From contig CP136065.1 in NCBI GenBank assembly GCA_032622095.1, positions 27,043,141 to 27,107,140 of the forward strand: a stretch of 64,000 nt of DNA. Direction: 5' to 3'. A program made the translations under genes and the position numbers. Under the pieces are notes generated by a model. That model did no database searches and was not told the DNA's origin. It saw only the letters and a program-made list of their open reading frames with translations. Of the stretch, positions 36,901 to 48,900 are shown in pieces; within the stretch, counting starts at the first letter, position 1, and each line of letters starts with the position of its first letter. This stretch comes from Siphonodentalium dalli (taxonomy: Eukaryota > Mollusca > Scaphopoda > Gadilida > Siphonodentaliidae).

Positions 36901-39900
36901 GGTGTTCAAAGTCCCAGTCTTCTCAGTCTTTACAGTCTGGTGAGCGACCCACAGTCATTGACTGTCTTGTTTAGCTCAACCCTGTTTCTGGTGCATCTAG
37001 AGAAAATTAAAAGATAGTGTACTTTAGTCTTATATTTAATCAGGGACATATACAGGCCGGTTTTCATACCGTTTACCGGTTTGGGCACCCAAACTCCAGG
37101 CACCCAATTTTTTTTTTTTTTTTTTTTTTAAATTATTTTTCAATTCAGGTCCCAATTCATATCATAACAAGATACAAAACATTTATATATTTATATATAT
37201 TGATATAAGACATTTAAGGTTACAAAAAGATTTAAGTTTAACAGTTGGAATCATACTGTAAAGTATGTCTGGCTTTATCTAGCTTTCATCTGTGAAAACT
37301 TCAAATAGTTTGAGCTCAGGTTTGTTATCATTCAGCCTTCAGACTTTAGTATTTCAATCAAATTCAAGTGAAATTACACAATACAGTACAGGAACAGTGA
37401 CAATTTGATCAAATCAACATGTGGGATCTCATAATACCAAATGAATAATTAACATAGAGATTAGTACTAATAGTAATTACTAACTTAATAGACATTGTTT
37501 CTGCACTACTAGTATATTATGTATGTGTCTCTCACTTGAATTTTAGAAAATAGCCTATAAAATGAATTAGAGTGATAACGGTATAAAGTCTCATTTCAAG
37601 CAGGATAAGCATAATCCATTGAACCAAAAGAAAACTTTTTAGCATTTCCAATCCCATACATATATACAACTTTCAAAAGTTACGCTTGAGAAACTTGATC
37701 AAATTGACCTCTCAGTAAAATTCAAAATACTGACTCAGAGAGCCCTAGATTAGCTCTCAATGCAATGGATTTTCCAAAATGTTCCAGGGGAGGAACCCCC
37801 AAAACCATCAGCAGGGGGACACCCTGCCTGAACCTCCCTCCGCTCAGGCCTTCGGGATATACCTCAGCATATAATTGCCTGAAAACAGGTTTCTTTAATA
37901 GTATACATATTTACCAATAAAAATAGAGCCATTCTAAATTCACACCGTGGTATACAGTTACATTTAATATTACAAATTATTTCCACAAATATTCTGTAAC
38001 TACATCCATTTTCACTGAAAACGAATGGTCAGCCACGTCTAACATCATATTAAAAAGATAGCAGACCCCGAAAAATTAAAAAAATTGCATAGCCCACAAA
38101 AAGGTTATGCACATATTTTTAGAATAACCCATTTCTTTTGCATAACCTTTTTTTGAAGTGTGCATTCAAACCTATAGCTTCATTTATATATTTAGCTTCA
38201 AATCAAGGAAGTGTGTCCATACTGACTATATAAGAAAGCAAAAGTAGCAAACGATAGAGTTTGTGCACTGAGGTTAAAGATACGGGCGGCCTTCCCTGTG
38301 GATATAGGTTTAAAAATAGTCACATCTACTAAAAGCGCCATCAACAGAAAAAATATTATACCGGTATAATAACAGATGTTGTTATACAAATCATAAATAT
38401 CGCGTAGATTGCATGTTATTGTCATGTTTGTACCCTTTGTTATGTAAACAAACATAAAAAAAAGTTACTTTACGATTGTTTATAGACCAATACTTGGAAC
38501 TACCATATCGTCCAATGAAAATGTTCCGTTGCACTGTGGAATGCGTAGATTAAATTATTGGCGCAATGATGCCGCAATCAATATTCACATTAAAATCACA
38601 ACCAAATTTTATTTTAATCGACCCATTCTACCCGCTGTCAGTTCAAAATGAAGCTAATCCACATTACTTCATGATTGGGAAATGATCAGACAGAAAACGT
38701 GTACATAATATAATTGTTGTAACCTATATATGGTAATATATACCAAATAAGGAATATTGTGCGTTTTAAGTTGTAAGTGCATTAAATTAAGAGTTTTACA
38801 AACGACGTAAAGTGCGCGAATCTAAATAAGGAAATGGCTCATTATCGTGACTCATCTTATAAACAATCCACTGCTCCTTTTGTGAGAAACTAAACAACAG
38901 TCGACATGTATTTTCTTGGACACAAAACGTGTTTTAATAATATCGCATTCATATCATCATTATGCTATTAGTATATTCTTAAGGAAATTATCATAATTTT
39001 ATAATGTTATTTCTAAATTATAACTTAACAAAAAAGGCTGCTCGTCCCTTTAATTAAAAGCCCAAATTGCTACATTTGAATATGGGATCCAAGAAGAAAT
39101 AAACTGATAGCAGTAGAATTTCTAGCTGTATTTAGATTCACCCACTTACATTTCTATTCACTGTATGTGTTTCAGAAACTAAAAAAAACTTACTATTACA
39201 TCCTTGTGACAATGAGTGAAATGTTCCGGATCCAAGTTTTTAATTTGTCCAGTTCCCATTGAATATCTCCACCACCTGTTGACGAATCTCAATGAAATTT
39301 GGTATGGATATTCACTACTAAGACGGCAATCAATTTAGTGTTCACTCATTTTATTGAGTGTTCAGTTGTTTTTTCCCGTTTTCCGTTCTAGAGTTATTCA
39401 TCTTTGTAGATTTGGAAGTGTTGGTTTTTTGTCCGTATCTCCACCATATATATATATATATATATATATTGATATCCACGGATATCAATGAAATTTGGTA
39501 TGGTTGTTCACTATTATGATGGCAATCAATTGAGCGTTCAATCGTTTTGTTCATGTTTTCCATTCTACAGTTATTTATCTTTGTTTATATGAAAATGTTG
39601 GGTTTTTTTGCAATCCAGGCAGATATCTCACCTATACTTTGTTGGTTTGAATTTGCCACCATGGGGTTATGCCAGCACTGACGGTGCAATCTCTTGTTTA
39701 ACATTGTTATTGGTTTGTGCTTACAGGATGGAATAAGGTGTCGCATGAATTCGAGACAACACATAGGAATGAGAGAGAAGGTAAAATATGACTAACAATA
39801 TTCAAACTATACTTCACCCATTGGAGGCCCTGGTAGCTCAGACGGTAATGTGAATGGCGTATTAGGCCGTCATGTGCCATTCATTGACGGCGAAACTGAT

Positions 39901-42900
39901 TCGATTTTTCATTATGCCCCGACCCCTGAAGGAATGGAGGGCTCCATCGGGAGTCCATCCTTGTATGTCCGCACAAACATCACCTTGTAACTAACTCATT
40001 AACTTGAATGTTAAACAGGCATGGTTCATTTGAACCCCAAAATTATGTGTAATTGTGTATGTAATTTGCTAACAGGTTTCTCAAAACATACATATTCAAA
40101 AGATTTCCAAACAATATTTGTCGTTACAGTGCTGAAAATACGTGTTTCGTTTGTTAAATTTGGGATCATTTCGTTTGTGTCGGTTCAAACTTTTTAATCA
40201 GTGGTTGCATAAAATTGTACATGTAAACCATGGGAAGAACATCTACAGCTGTCTTTGTTCTGAATTTTTTTTTAGATAACTACATAATTTTGATGATTAA
40301 AACAAAGAAAGCGGTGCATGAAGTTTTAAAATTGATTCATGTTAAGGTAACACATTAGTCAATTTCCGATTCCAGTGTTGCAATGAATACAAATGTCACA
40401 ATATATAATTGGAACCCAATCATAGTGTTTGAAGTTATATTTTTATGGCTTCAATGCATCTTTCTTGGACATATATTGCTACGGTAGTTCAGGTCTATAT
40501 CGACCTATTTCGATACTGGAAAAAATTAAAAAGTTAATATTATCAGGTGTATTTGGAGTACAAACTGCCATGTGTCTTTAATTACTGGATATCATTGTGC
40601 TTGGGTATGGTGATTTCCCAGCTAGCATGGGGGTGGGAGGATACCCACATACTACAGGTTTGGTCCATTCATTTTTACGGCTCTTGTTAGACTTAGAGGA
40701 AATTTGTGAGTTTTTTTCTCCAAACGAACATTTAGCCTTGTAACTCAGGTGTGGGGAACCGGATTTGGCTGCACCAAGGCATGGTGATATCCCAGCTTGG
40801 AAAGTATACCCACTTACTACCGGATTCATTCATACCAGAGTCACGGCCCTTTTTGGACTTGGAAATTTGTTGATTTTGTGTCCATGTGAACATTTCCCCA
40901 TCAGATTTGGTTTGGTGTGGAGATAGCTCAGTTTGGGGGGAAGGTAACCCACTGACTACTGGGTTAGTCCATTCTAACGGAGGAAGATAAGCCGATTGTA
41001 AAAGGGTGAGAAAACTCAAGGCTATTCTGAAAAAATTATTTTCAAAAATTTCAATTATTAAAAGAATACATAAATACATGAAATGGTTCATGCGATAGCA
41101 CTTAATCCAGATTGTGATCTTAACCAGCCGGGTCATATCATTATGAATATTTTAAATTGTTTTGAGAATTGGGTGTTAGCATTTTCCGTAACATGTATGA
41201 AAATAATTATACCAATTCGAATTATTAAATATTGCCTATACTGTAGGAATTGATAAAGGTAAGAGTACACTGTAGTGGCATGTACATTTTGATCCACAGA
41301 GTAACTACCCCACACCTGATTAATTAAAGGTACTCAATCCCATTTGATGGTCCCCATATCATCTGATTCCAACAACAATTTATTTTTTTGAAATGCTGCT
41401 TCAGTTACCAGAGTCCATTAATTGTCCAAAAATAATGCTAACCACAGTCAACTATAGTATATAATTGCCCCAAACCTGTTATTATCCCCCGCCAAATTGA
41501 AAATTTGCGGGGGATATAGGAATCAGGGTTGGGGTGATTACATGGCAATGTAATCGATTACGATTACAATTACTTTTGATTTACATGATTACGATTACTG
41601 ATTACATTTTTGCCAATGTAATCGATTTAGTAAATGTAATCGATTACTTTTTGATTACATCTGATTACAATTGTTAGTTTCCAACCATGTTGATCGCATA
41701 GAATAAATAATGAGATAATTCAAATTAACATATCAAATTTGATTGAATAAAGACATCACTGCATAACATGGAAATAAGAAACGACTGAAACAATAGAAAG
41801 AAGCAAGCAATAAACATATAAACTTTTTACATTTACATGTATTGGAAAGGTTTCAACATGAAGTTATGCACCAACTTATTGGGAATACATTATCATGTTT
41901 TATGTGTATTTATTTATGTAAATATATTTTAATATATTTTTAATTTTCTTACATGCATTCAAACTAACGCATAATATTTATGAAAATATCACCAGAAACA
42001 ATTATAAATTATTTGCACGTTCTGTTAGATTCAATACCCAACACAATGAAGATAACACTAAGATTTATTTGATGATCACCCGTTGTTCATTCTGATGAGG
42101 ATTAAATGAGGCTTAACTCCATGAGTGCAGTAAATGACAAACCAGCTGATTAGGTCTACCGATGTACATCACACCTGCTTTGTTCAGTTAATTAGCCCTA
42201 TTGTACCAGTGTGACTCTACAGCCATTGCCTGCAGCAGTCCCAATTCAATTTAATCATAATTCAAGTCGGCTAGCCTATTTATTCATATTAGAACATTTC
42301 ATTGTCTGTATCACAAGTTTATTGCCATTCATGCTGTATTCAACAATTGTGTGTTGTTATCTGTGTCCACTGCCATAATGTACATACACACTGTACCACT
42401 AACATAACACATGACAAAATGATACTAACTTTCTAATATGTTGTTTGTATCATTGCACACTCCACAGTACCACAGTATGAGACTATGAGTATCCAATAGC
42501 CATCCATATGGATATTTTAGTAAAAGTAATCAAAAAGTAATCAAAATGTAATCATGATTACAGGTACATTTGAAAGTAATCGATTACGATTACTTGTAAT
42601 CAAGAAATATCATGATTACTGATTACAGACGATTACTCCAAATTTTGTAATCGATTACTTTGATTACGATTACTGATTATGATTACCCCAACCCTGATAG
42701 GAATGGGTTCTGTCCGTCCGTCCCAAATTTTTAAGAGTCATAACTTGAACAAGTGTCAACGGATATCAAAGATTTATGGTATATGAGTTCACCTGACCAT
42801 TACCTAGAAAGAGTTCGCAAGCCAGAAACGGCCAGTTATTTTTACCAGAGTTATTGGACTTTGTTTATTCTTTTTGTCGAATTTACCAAATAGCTAATCG

Positions 42901-45900
42901 ACGACGTCACAGGGCTCATTTCCACAAATCTCAACGGCTTTCAAATATATTTGGTATATGACTTTACCTGACCATTACCTAGAATGAGTTCGCAAGCCAG
43001 GTTCGGCCGGATATTTTTACCGGAGTTATTGGACTTGGTTTATTATTTTTGTCAAATTTACCAAATAGACGAAGTCACAGGGCTCATTTCCACAAATGTC
43101 AACGGATTTCAAAGATTTTTGGTATATGAGTTCACATGACCAGTATCTAGAACGAGTTCGCAAACCAGGTCCGGCCGGATATTTTCAGCAGAGTTATTAT
43201 TTTTAGTGCAGATGGACGTCACATGGCTAATTTCCACAAATGTCAGTCCTAAAATGAGTTCGCAAGCTAGGCTTTTTGACAAAATCCCACCTCTTGTTGA
43301 GAATGCACTTCCCTAACTGCACATTTCGGCGGAGAACGCATTATCCGCCGTCTGCGACTGCTTGTTTTATCAACATTTTGTTCAATGAAAGTCACTTGAG
43401 TTTCGAGTTATCCATCTTCATCTGCAATTTGGTCACAGATCGTCGGCTAGTCGACTTTTTTCCATGCCTCTAAAAAGTACTGGTGGTAAAAAATAACAGA
43501 TTTCAAAAATGAATATCTGATCACTCTGAGCTTTGATGGGTGGGTTCCTCGAATCATATATTTTTACCCCTGAATCCAAAGAAACAGTAATTTGGGAGCG
43601 TTAATTCGGATTATGCATCTTTAAGTTAAAATTATTCAAATTCAATTCTTTTCACAGAGTTCAGGGAGAGTTTATGAAGACTTTTATCTTCGCAAACACT
43701 TCAGACACTTCCACAGATGTCAAACATAGAGGATATATAGTGTTTTTGAGTGGATTCCAAATATTATCTCATACGTGACTGAGACAAATTATATTTTAAA
43801 ATTTCCATATCTTCATTTTAGGCGGACCAATATACTACAGAGAAAAGAAGCCAAACCCACGACTGCAATGTAAGCAAGCCTTGTCGATAGTGTTTCTGAC
43901 ATTTGCAGAATGAGGTCCCCAGAGGGTGAATTTAGTGATACTACCCCACAAGATGGGCTAGCATCACCAAACTCATCCTCTGGGGACCTCATTCTGCTTA
44001 GGCCTCATCTTCTGGGAAATCTCTATATGTAGTCTCAAATTAATATTGTTTTCAGTAATATTTTCCAACAGCGTTTTAGCGGTCACAAATTGACCTTCTG
44101 TGAGTCAAAATAAAAATGACTATAGATGTCTTTTCTAATGAAAAAATCATAGTGGTTTTGCAGGATATGCATACAACAGTATGTTATCAGTTATCAGTAT
44201 GTTATGGTTTACCAATAGAATATCCCCACACTGTGGTCCAATAAAAGATTTTTTTTTTTTCTTCAAGTATTTGTACAATTTTTCTGTTCAACAAATTGAT
44301 ACTATACATGTACTTTAAAACAGACCAACAATTATTTGACCATACCTTTAGGTTATTATTATGCCCCTGACCCCCGTAGGAGGTTCGGGGCATATAGCCG
44401 ACGGCTCCATATGTCTGTCCGTCCCTCTGTCTGTCCGAAATATATCGCCTTGTAACTTGGTTGTTAGTTATCAGCTTTTGATGTCCTTTGGAATGGTGAT
44501 TGCACAGGTCGGGGGAAAAGATAACCATATACTACAGGTTTCATCCATTCATTTTTACCAGAGTTATGGCCCTTGTTTGACTTTTGAAGTTTGTGTCCAT
44601 CTGAACATATCACTTTGTAACTCGGGTGTTAATTATCGGATTTCGTTGGCATGGTAATAGTACAACTACAATTTTTACCAAATTTATGGCCATTGTTTGA
44701 CTTTTAAATTTTTGGAGCCCTTGAATCACTTGGGAATTTTGTATCCGTATGAACATTTCAGCTTGTAACATGGGCATGGATCATTGGATTTGGTTGTGCT
44801 TTGGTGTGTTGATAGCGCAGTTTAACGGGAAAGGATACCACATCTTGGGTTTAGAATATAAAAATAATTCTACATCCATACAAATATTTAGTATTGCCCA
44901 CTCTCTAAACTGAGCACCAGGCATGTGCCACGCTTGGCGTTGCACTTGTATAATTATACTACTATTCAAATTAATTTAATGGAGACTAGTATTCACATAT
45001 TATTCCCATCTGGAATGCGTTATTCATTAACTGGATGTCCAATCATGACATAAATAACTTTAAACAGCCAAGGCAGCTTGACATTTAAAAGCTTTTTAGT
45101 ATCTATAGCATGAGACATGCTATGATAATGGTCTTTTCTGTATTTCCATCTCACTATATGAGCAACTTCTTGAATCTTTCAACATGTATCTGACAACGAA
45201 TAACTTTTAACAAGCTATAAAGCTCCATTACACGAATGTCAGGATTTGCAGTAATTAGTTCTTGCAGTTGGTCATACATAAATAATAAACTGATAAGAGA
45301 ATTGACTCTGATGCTGGTACACTTGCACTAGAAAATGCACACTATTAGACATTCATTTCTTCTTTGGTGATGAATATAACTATACTTAACCCTTTGAGTG
45401 CCACGGGCCGATCTCATCGGCCCTAATTTACGGTGTGTAAAATCGGCCCTAAAAAAATTAAAAATATTTATGTTTTTTTTAGAAATTTTTTTTTCGGGTT
45501 TAATTTTTTTGGTGTATGCTTAAGCATGCTATAGCGAATTTAAAAACAAACTGGATAACAACTTAGGGGCATGTTATAACTCAAAACTATCACCAAGTAT
45601 TCATAGTAATAATTTTGATGCCCATAAAAAACATAAGATTCCCTGGCATTAAACCTACTAAATATACCTGTAAGAAATAAGAAAAAATTATTAAAATTGT
45701 AAAAAATAATAACAAAAGATGAAAAATTGTTAGGTCAATGCATTCTCTTATATATGCGAGGCGACCTATGGTCGACTCGCATATATAAGAGAATGCATTG
45801 ACACAGGGTATATGGGTTGATACAAAAATCAGACCTGGCACTCAAAGGGTTAATAGCAATGCTCGCTTTTGTAACTTGCTGGAAATCAAATTATATGTAG

Positions 45901-48900
45901 GTCGATAAATACTTGAAATACATGTACTTTTTTATGGACTTATTATGCATTGAAAAGACTTATGAAGTCATAACATTTTGAAAGTGGTATGGTACGCTAT
46001 TTTAAATAAATTCCTGGTAATAACAATGATCTAATAGTGATAATATTTAGAAAAATAAGTAATTTGAGTCGAAGATGTATTCTGTAAATGCCCAGGTTAA
46101 TAGGTAATCTTAAAATAAAAGTTAATAATTTGAGATAAATTTAATTTTTGTACAAGATATAATCACATTTATTGACGGATAGTGGATTGGGCAACGCGTG
46201 GCACACATGATCATATAAAATATTATGTTGATACTGGCGTAAACTCAAGCCACTCACTGACTAGTGGCTATACACTAGCTTGGATGAGTATATGGGACTA
46301 GTATGCATATAATATAACATTTATTTGATACATTTGCTTGAAAACAGTACAAAAGTTACTCAACAACGAGAATTTGTATTTTCGCATTCTGGCTAATCTG
46401 CTATCTGTAAGATTACTTCGTACTAGTGTTGAAACGACTAGTGAATTTCAAAGTCAACGCCCAAAAGTCGCATTGCGTCGACTAGTCGGTACCCGATATC
46501 AAAACTTTCAAAAATAACATGGTACGGAAAATTCATCGTACATGGCGTACACTGATGACTGATGCAATGAGTCAATGACGGTCTATTGCGTAGTGCATTT
46601 CCCTACATAGACACCAATTTATTTGGGAAATAATACAGTAAACATCTTGATATTTATCCAACACACTGAATGTAATTATATAATTAGACATGTGGTGGAT
46701 AATGATTAGAAAGTTTCTAATCATTATCCACCACATGTGACATGTCTAATTATATAATTACATTCAGTGTGTTGGATAAATATCAAGATGTTTACTAGAA
46801 ACACGATCATTTATACAGGTTTTAAATTTAATATTCATTGATATGATTTTTAATTCTGTGAAAATTGCCAGAGTGCTGATCAAGCACTGTCAGTATCATT
46901 ATATACGGTAGCACCAATGACGTCACCTTAAGCGACCTTCACACAGCGTCGCATCATAACCCGACGGTGCGAGATCAAGTGAAATATACACAGTGTCTAG
47001 ATCAAAGCGGTCTCCGACAAACGATAAAGCCGCGTCAATCATTGCCATCATGTCGCAGTGATGTCTTTGACCTCAAACGACGAGTGAGACATTGTGTTGT
47101 CAATTTCAGTCTTTCAATTAATAGTCGGGTCACTCTGTGTGTCTATACTAGTAACACTGTCAATTCCGGGTGCCACCAAACGTTATACTTACCGTAACTT
47201 ACGCGCAGTTAACACCGTTTATGCCGGAATCGATCTTGAAAACATTATACATGTTACTAATACACTATGTTCTGACTAGTCAACGGCAAAATTCAGAGTC
47301 GACGTTCTGACATTTCAGCGTCGACTACAGCTAATCGCTTAATCGTTTCAACCCTACGTCGTACTCAACAAACTTTCAAATAATGGAAATCTAGATAACA
47401 TTATTCTATGACTCAGATACTATGGAAATCAACAACAACATTTGAGTACAGTATCCCTTTAAGCACAAATTTATGACAAATTATTTATCAGAAACGAAAC
47501 AGTAATAAAGATGCTCTATCCTTTCCTGGCACCAGTCCCAACAAAAAAATTTCTATAGAACTCCTTTTCAAAGCCTGTTTTAACCCTTTGAGTGCCAGGG
47601 GCCGATCTCATCGGCCCTAAACCTACAAAATAAGTCTGTTAAAGAATATAAGGATAAATTATTAAAATTGTAAAAAATTGTAAAAAAAATAAAATAAAAT
47701 TAGGCCAATGCATTCTCTTATATATGCGAGGCGACCTATGGTCGACTCGCATATATAAGAGAATGCATTGGCACAGGGTATATGGGTTGATACAAAAATC
47801 GACCTGGCACTCAAAGGGTTAATGTCCCAATAACATGATTTTTTTAGGGCATTATGGTTTACTAACGACCCGACAGGAATGATTAGCAGCCCGAGGGCCT
47901 ATTAGAGGCCCGAGACGCAGTCGAGGGCCACTAATTAGCCCGAAGGCTGTAACCATTTCTGGAAGGCCGTTAATAAACCATGGTTCGCAACAAAATCATA
48001 TTATAACTTTTATTATCACTCCGTCCTTGTGTGATCACGTGATCAGTAACTTAAGCGGGCATTAATGAAAACAAAGCTTCATTAACACCCACCTCCCGCT
48101 TCTGTCAATTTCGCCTCAAAATTATGGAATATTATCGTGCATGTAAAATACTGTTAATCTACAAGAGAACTCAAGTGGTAATAATTATTATTACCAAAAT
48201 ACACATGAGAAAAATTTGGTGTTGCACATATTTTACTTACATGTGTTCTGTAAAGAGATTTCTAATCAAAGAGGTTGTAATTTCACCCTATGGGGACCTC
48301 ATTCTGGTCAGGCTTTTTAGCTCACCTGAGACGAAGTCTCCGGTGGAGCTATAGTCATCACTCCTCGTCCGTCGTCCGTCCGTCAACAATTCTTTGAACA
48401 TCTTCTCCTCTGGAATCGTAAGACCAAATTGGTTCATATTTGGCGTGGATGTTCCCTAGGTGACTCTCATTCAGATTTGTTCAAATTAGGTCACTGGGTC
48501 AAACAGTTGCGAAACCAGGGCCATAACTCTATTCCTCCATAGTAATTCTTAGAATGACTTCTTTTCCAGAACTATAAGGCTGAATGGGTTCATATTTTGT
48601 GTTGATGTTCCCTAGGGGACTCACATTCAGATTTGTTCAAATTAGGTCACTGGGTCAAACAGTTGCGAAGCCAGGGCCATAACTCTTTCCATCCATAGTG
48701 ATTCTTTTAAACATCTTCTCAAATACCATCAGGCCAAATGGGTTCATATTTGGTATGAAGGATCCTTGGGTGACTGGGGTTCAGATTTGTTCAAATGAGG
48801 TCACTGGGTAAAATGTGGGCAGGGCCAGGGACATAACTCCAAAAAATATAAAAAAAAAAATAATTTATTAAACTCCATGGGCTATTATTGTGCCCCTGGC

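Larger units (their letters stand above)
41334..43624. mobile_element. TTAAAGGTAC-family element carrying a two-level nest
   Basis: Starts TTAAAGGTACTCAATCC and ends GCATCTTTAA. Outer parts match 2282-2750 (reverse-complement order for the ATAATGCTAACCAC block). A 'CCCCCGCC' repeat (about 41484-43380) interrupts it, and that in turn holds hAT-2. Confidence 0.5.

Noticed and set aside
39826-39915. Functional tRNA gene
   Set aside because: A- and B-box-like sequences are present, but the acceptor and anticodon stems do not fold and the spacing is too long.
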